Assembly: GCA_050908895.1 (NCBI GenBank)
Contig: CP171222.1
Span: 1,736,001 to 1,800,000, forward strand
Length of the DNA: 64,000 bases
Direction of reading: 5' to 3'
DNA from: S5-A14a sp050908895
GTDB lineage: Bacteria > Bacillota > Clostridia > Peptostreptococcales > Anaerovoracaceae
Part shown: in pieces, positions 52,739 to 61,014 of the stretch
Position numbering within the stretch: the first letter of the stretch is position 1
How the letters are laid out: each line of letters opens with the position of its first letter
Made by a program: the position numbers and the translations under genes
The notes under the pieces: generated by a model
The model's input: the letters and a program-made list of their open reading frames with translations, nothing else
What the model was told of the DNA's origin: nothing
The model's database searches: none

Positions 52739-52780
52739 TTCACCATTTTACACCACTTATCACCACTTTTCAACAGTTTA
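52739..52780 (-). promoter_or_regulatory. MraZ boxes overlapping the dcw promoter
   Basis: Three tandem decamers reading AAGTGGTGAT, AAGTGGTGTA and AAATGGTGAA on the minus strand, preceded by a degenerate copy AACTGTTGAA, sit in exact 10-bp phase. They overlap a promoter TTGAAA (52768-52773), 17-bp spacer, TAAAAT (52745-52750). MraZ is known to bind tandem GTGG-type repeats at its own promoter, so autorepression is expected. Confidence 0.82.
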
Positions 52781-52840
52781 TGTGTAAATATAAGATATTA
52801 TCACCACAATCTTATTGTTTTTTTGTAACACTTTCAAAAA

Positions 52841-52879
52841 AAACACACGTCATACAACATATTGTGCAAACGTGTGTTT
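52841..52879 (-). terminator. Terminator after the 5'-nucleotidase gene
   Basis: AAACACACG and CGTGTGTTT (52841-52849, 52871-52879) form a 9-bp stem that can extend further inside the loop, followed on the minus strand by TTTTT. The rest of the gap to mraZ (52690-52923) holds the mraZ promoter and nothing else recognised. Confidence 0.85.
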
Positions 52880-52923
52880 GTGTGTCAAAATATCGTTTTA
52901 TATTGTGTTTTTCCCAAATAAGG

Positions 52924-55203
52924 TTATTTCTTTCGCCAACGAGATTTATATCTATTTCTGCGATGCTTAAAAATAGTGTTCCCACCACTGGAAGCTCTAT
53001 ACACCGATGAGCTGGAAGGCCCAAATATTCCACTTGTATTATATCGTCTTTTCCTATTGCACCCAAAAATTCGTGATATGAGTTTCCATAAAAGAATTAT
53101 TAATAGCATTAGAACAGTAACTGCAAGTATGACAACCCCTAGAGCCAGCCAAAACACTCTGCCAGGATTTTTTAGATATGCAGAAATCCCAGAAACATCC
53201 TCAACGATTTTTCTTCCTTGAAGCACATTGTATCCAATAGGAATTCCCGAATCTCCAAAGCTGGATAAATACCTTACAGTAGCATACCATTCTTTTAGTT
53301 CACTTCCATCTTGATTCTTTACTATATGCTTTTCAAAATCCCTGATTTCATTGCCGTCTTTATCCTTGGGAACAATCGATAAAAGCCCCTTTGACATATC
53401 AGTTACGGTTCCCAGCATTTGGCAAGCATACAGGTCCCCTGCTACCCTGTAAAGCTTATCTGAATCCAGTTCTTCTATAGCCTTACTATTTTTTAAATCA
53501 TCTACTTGTTTTTCTATATCAGCCAAGTCCTGTTTGTCTGAAACCTTACTTGGATTATTATCTTTGCCAATTCCTGATGCATACGGTAACGAACTCTGAT
53601 TAACCGTCGAATCGCCATTGACCTTATAGATTTCAGATATTTTATTAAGGAAAAGTCTGTTAGGATTTATTCTATACATTAATCCTGAAACATACAATCT
53701 GGCTTCCGGCATCATTTCGGATACAGTGGCATCAACTTCCGCTAAGGCCCTGATTTCCGAGCCATTTAAATATACAGTAACCAAAGGATATCCAGGCTTT
53801 CCATCCGGACCTGAGCCTATGGATAAAGAGTTATACGCATCAGCTGCCGTTATAGGCCCTGCTTTAAAACTGCCTCTTATAGTTCCCGCATTTATTAAAG
53901 AGAATGATATAGGTTCATAATTGTCGCTTTCCGCTTCCTTAATTCCATAGATGAAAGAATCACTCAAAAGATTACCAAGTTTTAACTCTTGTTGAGCTTT
54001 TCCCAAAGTCTCAATGGGCTCAAAATCAAAATTTGATTTAGTTAATTCCTGACTCCACTTCAGACCATAAGGTTTGAAAAACTCTTCGTCAACAATTCCT
54101 CTATATTTCTCCAGTTCTTTACTGGTTTCTTCATCTGCAACTATAGAACTTAGTGGAATAAGATTGTAACTAGTCGCTTTAAATGACGACCCCGCAGATT
54201 CTCTTCCATACTTAATTTTTCCCATGTAAGCACCATATGCTCCACATGAAGCTATTGTCGTCTTTCCTATGATTATCGGCCTGTTTAGAAGGGTATGGCT
54301 GTGCCCACTTACTATAAGATCTATATCCGGAACAGCTTTCGCAAGTAACTCATCTTCAGATTTTTCTTTATTATCGTTTGTACCACTGTGAGATATAGCT
54401 ACTATAAAATCCGGCTTTTCCCTCTTAATCTTCTCCACAATCTTAGCAGCAGACTTTATTGGATCTTTAAATTTAGTTCCGGCTTCAGGGGCATATGCTA
54501 AACTTTGCTTACCAAATATACCCAAAACAGCAATTTTCTTCCCGGCTTTTTCAATAATTGTATATTCTTTGCTTCCATAATTTTCAAGAGCATCCTTTAA
54601 GGTTTCACCATTGGCTTTAAGGTTCTTGTCTTTCAGAGTATTTGACCAGTCAATATTAGAATTTATCATCTGAGGTAATCTATATTTTTCCTCCGGTGTA
54701 CGCTCCTTAGAATTGCTATTATTGACACTCCTTTTATATACAGGTACTTCATCCTGAGCTTTTTTCAAATCCTCAGCAGTTCTCGCCACAGCACTGTTTA
54801 GCATATCCGCTAATCCTATCGGACGATAATCAAACTCATGATTACCAAGGGTTGTAGCATCAAAACCCAAAAAACCCATCATTCTTAGCTCAGCAGCTTG
54901 GTTTCTAAAAACAGTCTGGTACGGTGTGCCCATGGCAAAGTCTCCCGCATCCAGTACAATAGTATCCGGATCCTCAATTTTCGATTTCTTTATGATTGTT
55001 GCCATTTGCGGAAATGTCTCTAAATGAGAATGTATATCATGCTCAAACAAAATAGTTAACTTGTTGGGATCTCCCTGTTGCTTCTCTTGATTGCCATTTC
55101 CCGAAAAATTTGAAGCAGGCTCAGCAAAACTCATCACAGCCGGAACTATCATACTAGCTGCAACAATTATACACAGTATCGCAATTAAAACTCTTTTAAC
55201 CAT
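52924..55203 (-). CDS. Surface 5'-nucleotidase / metallophosphoesterase, membrane-anchored
   Basis: This 759-residue exported enzyme has a signal peptide (to about 28) and a calcineurin-like phosphoesterase domain with HDIHSH (D56, H58), DAGDF (D85, D88), GNHE (120-123) and VSGHSH. A 5'-nucleotidase C-terminal domain follows (SFSLINAGTIRGSF onward). A membrane helix (about 683-706) is followed by a basic 53-residue tail with many Arg and Ser. It would hydrolyse nucleotides outside the cell, and the window also encodes a nucleoside importer. The anchor is a transmembrane helix rather than LPXTG. It is monocistronic with its own promoter and terminator. The exact substrate is unknown. Confidence 0.88.
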   Translation of the reverse strand: MVKRVLIAILCIIVAASMIVPAVMSFAEPASNFSGNGNQEKQQGDPNKLTILFEHDIHSHLETFPQMATIIKKSKIEDPDTIVLDAGDFAMGTPYQTVFRNQAAELRMMGFLGFDATTLGNHEFDYRPIGLADMLNSAVARTAEDLKKAQDEVPVYKRSVNNSNSKERTPEEKYRLPQMINSNIDWSNTLKDKNLKANGETLKDALENYGSKEYTIIEKAGKKIAVLGIFGKQSLAYAPEAGTKFKDPIKSAAKIVEKIKREKPDFIVAISHSGTNDNKEKSEDELLAKAVPDIDLIVSGHSHTLLNRPIIIGKTTIASCGAYGAYMGKIKYGRESAGSSFKATSYNLIPLSSIVADEETSKELEKYRGIVDEEFFKPYGLKWSQELTKSNFDFEPIETLGKAQQELKLGNLLSDSFIYGIKEAESDNYEPISFSLINAGTIRGSFKAGPITAADAYNSLSIGSGPDGKPGYPLVTVYLNGSEIRALAEVDATVSEMMPEARLYVSGLMYRINPNRLFLNKISEIYKVNGDSTVNQSSLPYASGIGKDNNPSKVSDKQDLADIEKQVDDLKNSKAIEELDSDKLYRVAGDLYACQMLGTVTDMSKGLLSIVPKDKDGNEIRDFEKHIVKNQDGSELKEWYATVRYLSSFGDSGIPIGYNVLQGRKIVEDVSGISAYLKNPGRVFWLALGVVILAVTVLMLLIILLWKLISRIFGCNRKRRYNTSGIFGPSSSSVYRASSGGNTIFKHRRNRYKSRWRKK

Positions 55204-55232
55204 ATTTCGACCTCATTATTCGCTAAATTTCA

Positions 55233-55241
55233 ATTGTATCA
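55233..55241 (-). promoter_or_regulatory. Extended -10 promoter for the 5'-nucleotidase gene
   Basis: TGATACAAT on the minus strand reads as an extended -10 about 30 bases before the ATG; TTGGGG lies 16 bp upstream as a weak -35. Confidence 0.5.
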
Positions 55242-55310
55242 AGTGCTTCTGTCACCCCAATATCAATCTATTATTTAATATCTTATCACATTGGTGATTT
55301 ATTTTCTATC

Positions 55311-55439
55311 TCAAAATATTTTGTGGCAATGGTTATGGCTATGGGCGTAAATATGCCTGTCCATGTGATTATGCTTCAAATACAATGTGTCGTAAACGAC
55401 TCCATCAATCAGATTGTGCTCAATATACAGCCGGTACTT
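55311..55439 (-). other. Short His-rich open frame, possible gene remnant
   Basis: In the 388-bp gap between the divergent nucleotidase and ABC genes, a 42-codon minus-strand frame encodes a His-rich end (HNHMDRHIYAHSHNHCH). It has no usable start: the first ATG is at 55364 and there is no ribosome-binding site. It may be the tail of a lost metal-binding protein or chance. The plus strand of the same stretch gives a Cys-rich frame, also without a start. Nothing else is seen in the gap apart from the two promoters. Confidence 0.25.
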
Positions 55440-55543
55440 TTATTGTATTCATTTACCCATATCCCTGCAATAGATTAATCTCAACAATTAGAAAACTTTA
55501 CCTATATTCATCTTATTTCCTCATTTTATAACCTTATGTTATA

Positions 55544-55552
55544 TGATATAAT
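55544..55552 (+). promoter_or_regulatory. Extended -10 promoter for the ABC transporter operon
   Basis: TGATATAAT is a perfect extended -10 about 40 bases before the ATPase ATG; no good -35 is present. Confidence 0.6.
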
Positions 55553-55591
55553 TGAGAGAAAGATATTTTTAAAATATTTAAGGAGCTGGAA

Positions 55592-56293
55592 ATGAGCTAT
55601 GTAGAGTTTAAAAATGTAAGCAAAACCTATCATGTGGGTGAAGTTGATATTCACGCCTTACAAGATGCAAATTTTAAGATTGAAAATGGTGAATTCGTAA
55701 TTATTGTGGGTCCCTCCGGTGCCGGAAAAACAACTCTCCTAAATATATTAGGAGGTATGGATAGCCTTAGCAGTGGTGTTGTCAAATTAGATAGTGTTAA
55801 TATATCATCCTATAAGCCTAAGGAGCTAACAAGATATCGCAGACATGATATTGGATTCGTATTCCAGTTTTATAATCTAATTCAAAATCTTACAGTAATT
55901 GAAAATGTAAGTCTTGCAACACAGATTTGTAAAAATCCTTTAGACCCTATGTACGTTTTAAATGAGGTTGGTCTTGGTGATAGATTATATAATTTTCCTT
56001 CCCAACTTTCGGGTGGAGAACAACAACGTGTAGCAATAGCTAGAGCTCTGGCAAAAAACCCAAAACTGCTACTTTGTGATGAACCTACAGGCGCTTTAGA
56101 TTATATCACAGGTAAAAATGTACTTCGATTACTACATGACACTTGTAAAAAAACAGGGATGACTGTAATCATTATAACGCATAACACTGCACTAACCCCC
56201 ATGGCCGACCGTGTAATACACGTCAAAAATGGTACTGTGATTTCTGAAAACACAAACTTATCTCCAGTTCCAATCGAAAAAATTGAGTGGTAA
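55592..56293 (+). CDS. ABC transporter ATPase (MacB/LolD-like)
   Basis: The 233-residue ATPase has Walker A GPSGAGKT (about 40-47), the Q-loop region FVFQFYNLIQNLTV, the signature LSGGEQQR and Walker B LLLCDEPTGALD. This subfamily pairs with FtsX-like permeases and often handles antimicrobial peptides, lipids or lipoproteins by mechanotransmission instead of classical transport. AAGGAGCTGGAA precedes the ATG. The permease gene lies 64 bp downstream. No two-component system is adjacent, so regulation and substrate are unknown. Confidence 0.92.
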   Translation: MSYVEFKNVSKTYHVGEVDIHALQDANFKIENGEFVIIVGPSGAGKTTLLNILGGMDSLSSGVVKLDSVNISSYKPKELTRYRRHDIGFVFQFYNLIQNLTVIENVSLATQICKNPLDPMYVLNEVGLGDRLYNFPSQLSGGEQQRVAIARALAKNPKLLLCDEPTGALDYITGKNVLRLLHDTCKKTGMTVIIITHNTALTPMADRVIHVKNGTVISENTNLSPVPIEKIEW

Positions 56294-56357
56294 CACCAGA
56301 TTTATTTTACAAAAAGTTTCATTGTATTTATCATAGAATTTACAGGAGTGATATTCA

Positions 56358-58844
56358 ATGCTGTTTAAAATTACGATTAGAGAAATTAGACAAAGTCTAG
56401 GCAGGTATATTGCTATTATAGCAATTGTGACTCTTGGTGTGGGATTTTTCGCTGGACTTGTCCAAAGTAAAGATGTAATGGTGACCACTGTTGACAAGCT
56501 TTTAAATAAATCCAATCTCCATGATTTTGAAATGATCTCCAACTTCGGGTTTACCAGAAATGATATTGAAAAAGTTAAATCATCTATAGATGATAGTAAA
56601 TTCAATGTTGTCGAAGGGTTTAAATTTGAAGATTTTATCTATCATAAATCTGGGCACGGTGACAAAGTTGTTAGAGCTATAGCCTTACCAGAACAGAACA
56701 TAGATTTGCCCAAAATATCTTCTGGTAAAATCCCCCTAAAAGATGGAGAATGTATTGTAGACGAGAAGTATTTTGATAAATCCGATTTAGGAACATTTAT
56801 TGAATTAAAGGAAGATATTTCGAGCGATAAATTTCCTTATGGCAATGGGGTAAAATTTAGAGCAAATAGATTTAAAATAGTAGGTCTGTGCACTTCTCCC
56901 CTTTATTTAAACGCTGAGAGAGGATATTCAAACTTGGGAAGTGGAACGGTTTCATCGTTCATATATATCAATAAGGATGATTTTACATCAGATTACTTTA
57001 CATCCATTGTTTTATCAGTCAAAGATAGACCTAAAATTTATTCTGAAGAATATAATAAATTGATTGAAAATTTAAAACCTCAGGTCGAAAGGGTTATGAA
57101 GGAGGTAACAAACAACCGGCAAACCCAAGGCGAAAAAACAAAATCATATCTTCTTGACAGAAATTCTAATGTCGGATATAAATCTTTTGAAAATGATGCC
57201 GATATAATTAGAGGCATCGCTAATGTTTTTCCTGCATTTTTCTTTATAGTAGCTGCTCTTGTAGTTATGACGACCATCGCCAGATTAGTAGAAGAACAAA
57301 GGACAGAAATAGGTGTTTTAAAAGCCTTGGGATACACTGATGGCCGAATACTATCCAAATACTTGTTTTACTCCACCAGCGCTACATTAATTGGCTCTAT
57401 TTTGGGTTTTATCTCCGGTAGTTATATTTTCCCAACGACAATCTGGAACGCTTACAGAGCGGCATATAATTTTAATATCAAAATAATTTACCCTAGTAAT
57501 TATCAGCTTGCTTTAGGTACCCTAGTTGTTTGTCTCATAGGCTGTATTGTGGCTACATTGTTGGCATTTATTGAAGACAGAAAAGGCATGCCTGCAGCGC
57601 TATTGATTCCTAAAGCTCCAAGGGAAGGCAAGCGAATTTTTTTGGAAAAAATTTCGTTTATTTGGAAACGATTCAGTTTTCTTTACAAAGTAACCTTCCG
57701 CAATATTTTTAGATATAAAAAAAGGCTTTTTATGATGCTTCTAGGGATAGGTGGTTGTACAGCCCTTCTCCTAACAGGGTTTGGCATAAATGACTCAATC
57801 AAAAATATAGCTGATTATCAATATAAAGATATTTTTAAATATGATTATTCTATTACTTTCAACCAAAATATGACCGGTAAAGAAAATGAGTTTTTAAAAG
57901 CTCATAAAGATATTGATGAAGTCTTATTTTATCGACAAGAAACGGTAAAATATCAAGGAAATAAATCTATAAATCTTGAGTTAATATCAACAGGGGATAA
58001 AAAAATTAATAAATATATAAATTTGTCCCAGGATAAAAACGCAAAAAAACAACTTAATCTCCCTGATAATAAACAAGTGGTTATCTGTGATAAATTAGCT
58101 AAAGAAAATAAAATAAAAGTTGGTGATACTATATCACTAAAAACCGAGGATAATATCTACGCCGATCTTAAAGTAGCAGGAATTACACGTAATTACATAG
58201 GTAACTATGTATATATTAGTTCCTCAGCCTACAAATCAGTATTTGACAAGGAGCCGGAACTTAATTCTGCGATTGTCAGGGTAAATTCTAACTCACAATT
58301 AGATTCACAAACAAATGTTGATAAATTATCACAAAAAGACTTGATTTATAAGTCTGCATCTAATTTGGCTAAAGATAGAAATGTTTCCAGTACAAATATC
58401 AATCAAGACAGCTACACTCGTATCGTAACAATGATGAACAGCCTTAATTCAGTTATAGTTGTCATTTGTCTTGCGGCGGCAGGACTAGCATTCATAGTGC
58501 TCTATAATCTTTCAAATATAAGCATTACGGAAAGAATAAGAGAAATCGCTACAATAAAAGTTCTTGGATTTTATCCACTTGAAACAGCCCTTTACATACT
58601 TAGAGAAATTATTTTCTTAGCTGCCCTTGGTGCATTAGTCGGTTTAGGACTTGGACGAGGCCTTCATCAGTTTGTGATGGATCAAATAAAAGTAGAAATG
58701 ATATTCTTCCCCCTTAGGATTAGCTGGTATAGTTATATTTATTCCTTCTTATTAGCGATGGCTTTTGCCTATATCATAAACGCTATTATGTATCTAAAAA
58801 TCAAGAAAATAGATATGATTGAATCCTTAAAGTGTGTAGAATAA
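56358..58844 (+). CDS. Large FtsX-like ABC permease
   Basis: The 828-residue protein has an N-terminal membrane helix (about 15-37), an extracytoplasmic domain (about 45-285), a first FtsX block (about 288-410, with LVEEQRTEIGVLKALGY), a second extracytoplasmic domain (about 475-680), and a final FtsX block (about 690-815, with ERIREIATIKVLGF). This duplicated architecture is typical of large MacB-like permeases in Firmicutes. GGAGTGATATTCA precedes the ATG. The substrate is unknown. Confidence 0.9.
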   Translation: MLFKITIREIRQSLGRYIAIIAIVTLGVGFFAGLVQSKDVMVTTVDKLLNKSNLHDFEMISNFGFTRNDIEKVKSSIDDSKFNVVEGFKFEDFIYHKSGHGDKVVRAIALPEQNIDLPKISSGKIPLKDGECIVDEKYFDKSDLGTFIELKEDISSDKFPYGNGVKFRANRFKIVGLCTSPLYLNAERGYSNLGSGTVSSFIYINKDDFTSDYFTSIVLSVKDRPKIYSEEYNKLIENLKPQVERVMKEVTNNRQTQGEKTKSYLLDRNSNVGYKSFENDADIIRGIANVFPAFFFIVAALVVMTTIARLVEEQRTEIGVLKALGYTDGRILSKYLFYSTSATLIGSILGFISGSYIFPTTIWNAYRAAYNFNIKIIYPSNYQLALGTLVVCLIGCIVATLLAFIEDRKGMPAALLIPKAPREGKRIFLEKISFIWKRFSFLYKVTFRNIFRYKKRLFMMLLGIGGCTALLLTGFGINDSIKNIADYQYKDIFKYDYSITFNQNMTGKENEFLKAHKDIDEVLFYRQETVKYQGNKSINLELISTGDKKINKYINLSQDKNAKKQLNLPDNKQVVICDKLAKENKIKVGDTISLKTEDNIYADLKVAGITRNYIGNYVYISSSAYKSVFDKEPELNSAIVRVNSNSQLDSQTNVDKLSQKDLIYKSASNLAKDRNVSSTNINQDSYTRIVTMMNSLNSVIVVICLAAAGLAFIVLYNLSNISITERIREIATIKVLGFYPLETALYILREIIFLAALGALVGLGLGRGLHQFVMDQIKVEMIFFPLRISWYSYIYSFLLAMAFAYIINAIMYLKIKKIDMIESLKCVE

Positions 58845-58855
58845 AAAAACTTTCA

Positions 58856-59330
58856 CTACGTTTTCCTGTCTCTAATTTTAAACGATACTAAAAGGGCTAT
58901 AATACTTACGCTTCAAAAAAAGTATTGAATATATAAGGGAGCCAAAATTATAGTCCTTTCCCATCCAAAATTTATATACTCGTTGCCCAGCTGAGTGGTA
59001 GGAAGCAAGTCAGATATATATTTTAAAACTTTTGGTAATTTAGATACAGGCATCCCCATATATCCACTTAACATCATGATTATGAAATAAAGTGCCATAA
59101 TTACTCCATAGGTAGATTCGTGCTTCAAGAAAATACTGGCTAGAGGGATTATCATTGTCATTCCTATAAATATGACCGTCACAGCTTCGGAGTAAACTGA
59201 TTATGGAAGGTCAGACAGGTTACCCTTTATTATCAAATGAAAAAGCACAACCGGAAAAATAGATCCGAAAAAAGGCATATCCATTATAAAGGGTATTTAA
59301 AAATTCATATTTTAAAGTGTATTTATTCAT
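58856..59330 (-). pseudogene. Decayed ABC-2 type permease
   Basis: Pieces of one permease can be followed on the minus strand: MNKYTLKYEFLNTLYN from ATG 59330, then after a frameshift MDMPFFGSIFPVVLFHLIIKG, a stop, VTVIFIGMTMIIPLASIFLKHESTYG, an apparent internal deletion, MMLSGYMGMPVSKLPKVLKY with LLPTTQLGNEYINFGW, and after a TGA the last piece VSIIALLVSFKIRDRKT. These are typical of bacitracin/lantibiotic-type ABC-2 permeases. At least one frameshift, two stops and a deletion make it non-functional. Confidence 0.8.
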
Positions 59331-59501
59331 ATTAAACTTGTATCCAATTTTTCTTTTTCGAATTCAATCTCATTAACTCTATGTCATTATTGCTTCTCCT
59401 ATAATTCCTATTTTTTCGCCTTCAAATATTTCAACGGTTCTTGCCATGTCTAGAGCTATTTTATCTTTAAACGTTACTTTAACATTTTCCAGTCTTAGCA
59501 T
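59327..59501 (-). pseudogene. Decayed ABC ATPase, internal deletion at Walker A
   Basis: From ATG 59501 (AGGAAGG upstream) the frame MLRLENVKVTFKDKIAL... reaches GEKIGIIGE, the point just before a Walker A GKST, and then jumps to AIMT and a stop at 59379. In another frame the C-terminal piece NEIEFEKEKLDTSLI follows, ending in a TGA that overlaps the permease ATG (ATGA). The middle of the gene, about 200 codons, is gone. It is the partner of the decayed permease. Confidence 0.75.
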
Positions 59502-59586
59502 TTCATATTCCTTCCTAAGTCAGGTAAACTGCTCCTTGTCCACAATAAATTCAACTCCGCCATTTATACACTTCATGCACTATATT

Positions 59587-61014
59587 TTATTTGTCCAACA
59601 CCTTTATGTCTAAATCCAAAGGTTCTTCCCACTTCTGTCTCGAAACACTTTTTTCGGAAAGCTTTCTCAACACAAAATATCTTGTAAGTTGATATAGAAT
59701 TGAAGCAATAGGTATAAATAGCACCATCCCTAAAACTCCTATCATACTTCCGCCAACAGTAACTGCCATAAGCACCCATATAGATGGTAACCCCACATTA
59801 TTACCTGCAATTTGCGGATAAATAATATTTCCATCAATTTGCTGGATTACAACATACATAATCAAGAAATACATTGCTTGGGACGGCTGCACTATTAAAA
59901 TCAAAATTGTTCCGATTGAAGCACCAATTACAGATCCTATTATAGGTATTAAAGCCATAAAGCCTATTACAATACTAATCATAACCGCATATGGGAAACC
60001 AAAAATCGTCATGGCAATAAAAAATAAAACACCATTGACTATAGCATCTACACACTGCCCCGATATAAAGCCCTTAAATATATCTTGACTCATTCCAAGT
60101 ATAAACATAATTTTATCTGCTGTCTTTTCCCTAAATGATGCATAAATAACCTGCTTACCTTGTCTGCCAAGCTTTTCCTTTTGCATAAGAACATATATAG
60201 AAAATATTAATCCTATTATAAACTGGACGATGCCATTCACTATGTTTGATACCGTATTTACACTGCTGTTCACTAATGTAGTAGCCCATTCCTTAGCTGT
60301 ATCTGACAATTCCTTGCCAATTGAGGACAAATTAATATTTAGCTTATTCATAATATCTTGGACAGCATGAATTTTACCACCATTATTCGTAACCCAATGT
60401 TCAAGTCTGTCAGTGGCTTTCGGCAAAGTATCTGCTAAGGATTCCAGAGTATTTACCAATTGGGGAACTATACCTGTTAAAGCCAGGGCAATTACACCAA
60501 ACACCAGTATCAATGTAATCAATACACTAATCGGGCGTTTGACTGCCTTTGCAATTTTCTCAGTTCTAGTTCTAGGATTTGTCTTAACTTTTTTAAATAA
60601 AATGTTTTCTATCTTACTCATCGGAACATTAATGATAAATGCAATAGCACCACCTAAAATAAAAGGTGAAAAAAATGATACCAGTTTCCCCAAATAATGA
60701 GTTACCGTTGCTATATTATTCATAGAAAGGTAAAAAATAATTACCCCGAGTATAATTATTACAAGCCTATTCTTTGACATTTTGTTCACATTGATAATTC
60801 CATCTTTAATGTGCATGTCACCGTTATTCCCTACGTTGATATCCTCTGCAGAATAAACCTTCATATTATCCACAGAACCTTCCTTAAACGTTTCACCAAC
60901 ACTCGAATGCACACCATCGAAATGATTATAATCATATTTATCTTCCGGAACTTGTTTTTTGCATTTTTTCTCTTCGATGATTCCCAAAAGTCTTCCTATC
61001 TTAGACCAATTCAT
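59587..61014 (-). CDS. AI-2E family membrane protein with N-terminal extension
   Basis: The 475-residue protein has about eight membrane segments and the AI-2E family features: an early pair of helices with FFSPFILGGAIAFIINVP, a long middle region (about 180-270), and GFMALIPIIGSVIG followed by QQIDGNIIYPQIAGN near the end. Members export small compounds or ions; autoinducer export is proven in few cases. About 80 extra polar residues precede the first helix (family members are about 350-400 residues). Start 61014 has AAGGGG about 6 bp upstream and overlaps the copA stop by 14 bp. Confidence 0.85.
   Translation of the reverse strand: MNWSKIGRLLGIIEEKKCKKQVPEDKYDYNHFDGVHSSVGETFKEGSVDNMKVYSAEDINVGNNGDMHIKDGIINVNKMSKNRLVIIILGVIIFYLSMNNIATVTHYLGKLVSFFSPFILGGAIAFIINVPMSKIENILFKKVKTNPRTRTEKIAKAVKRPISVLITLILVFGVIALALTGIVPQLVNTLESLADTLPKATDRLEHWVTNNGGKIHAVQDIMNKLNINLSSIGKELSDTAKEWATTLVNSSVNTVSNIVNGIVQFIIGLIFSIYVLMQKEKLGRQGKQVIYASFREKTADKIMFILGMSQDIFKGFISGQCVDAIVNGVLFFIAMTIFGFPYAVMISIVIGFMALIPIIGSVIGASIGTILILIVQPSQAMYFLIMYVVIQQIDGNIIYPQIAGNNVGLPSIWVLMAVTVGGSMIGVLGMVLFIPIASILYQLTRYFVLRKLSEKSVSRQKWEEPLDLDIKVLDK

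Noticed and set aside
59502..59586. Short frame MKCINGGVEFIVDKEQFT before the decayed ATPase
   Set aside because: Only 18 codons, no recognisable family and no ribosome-binding site; at most the tail of another lost gene.
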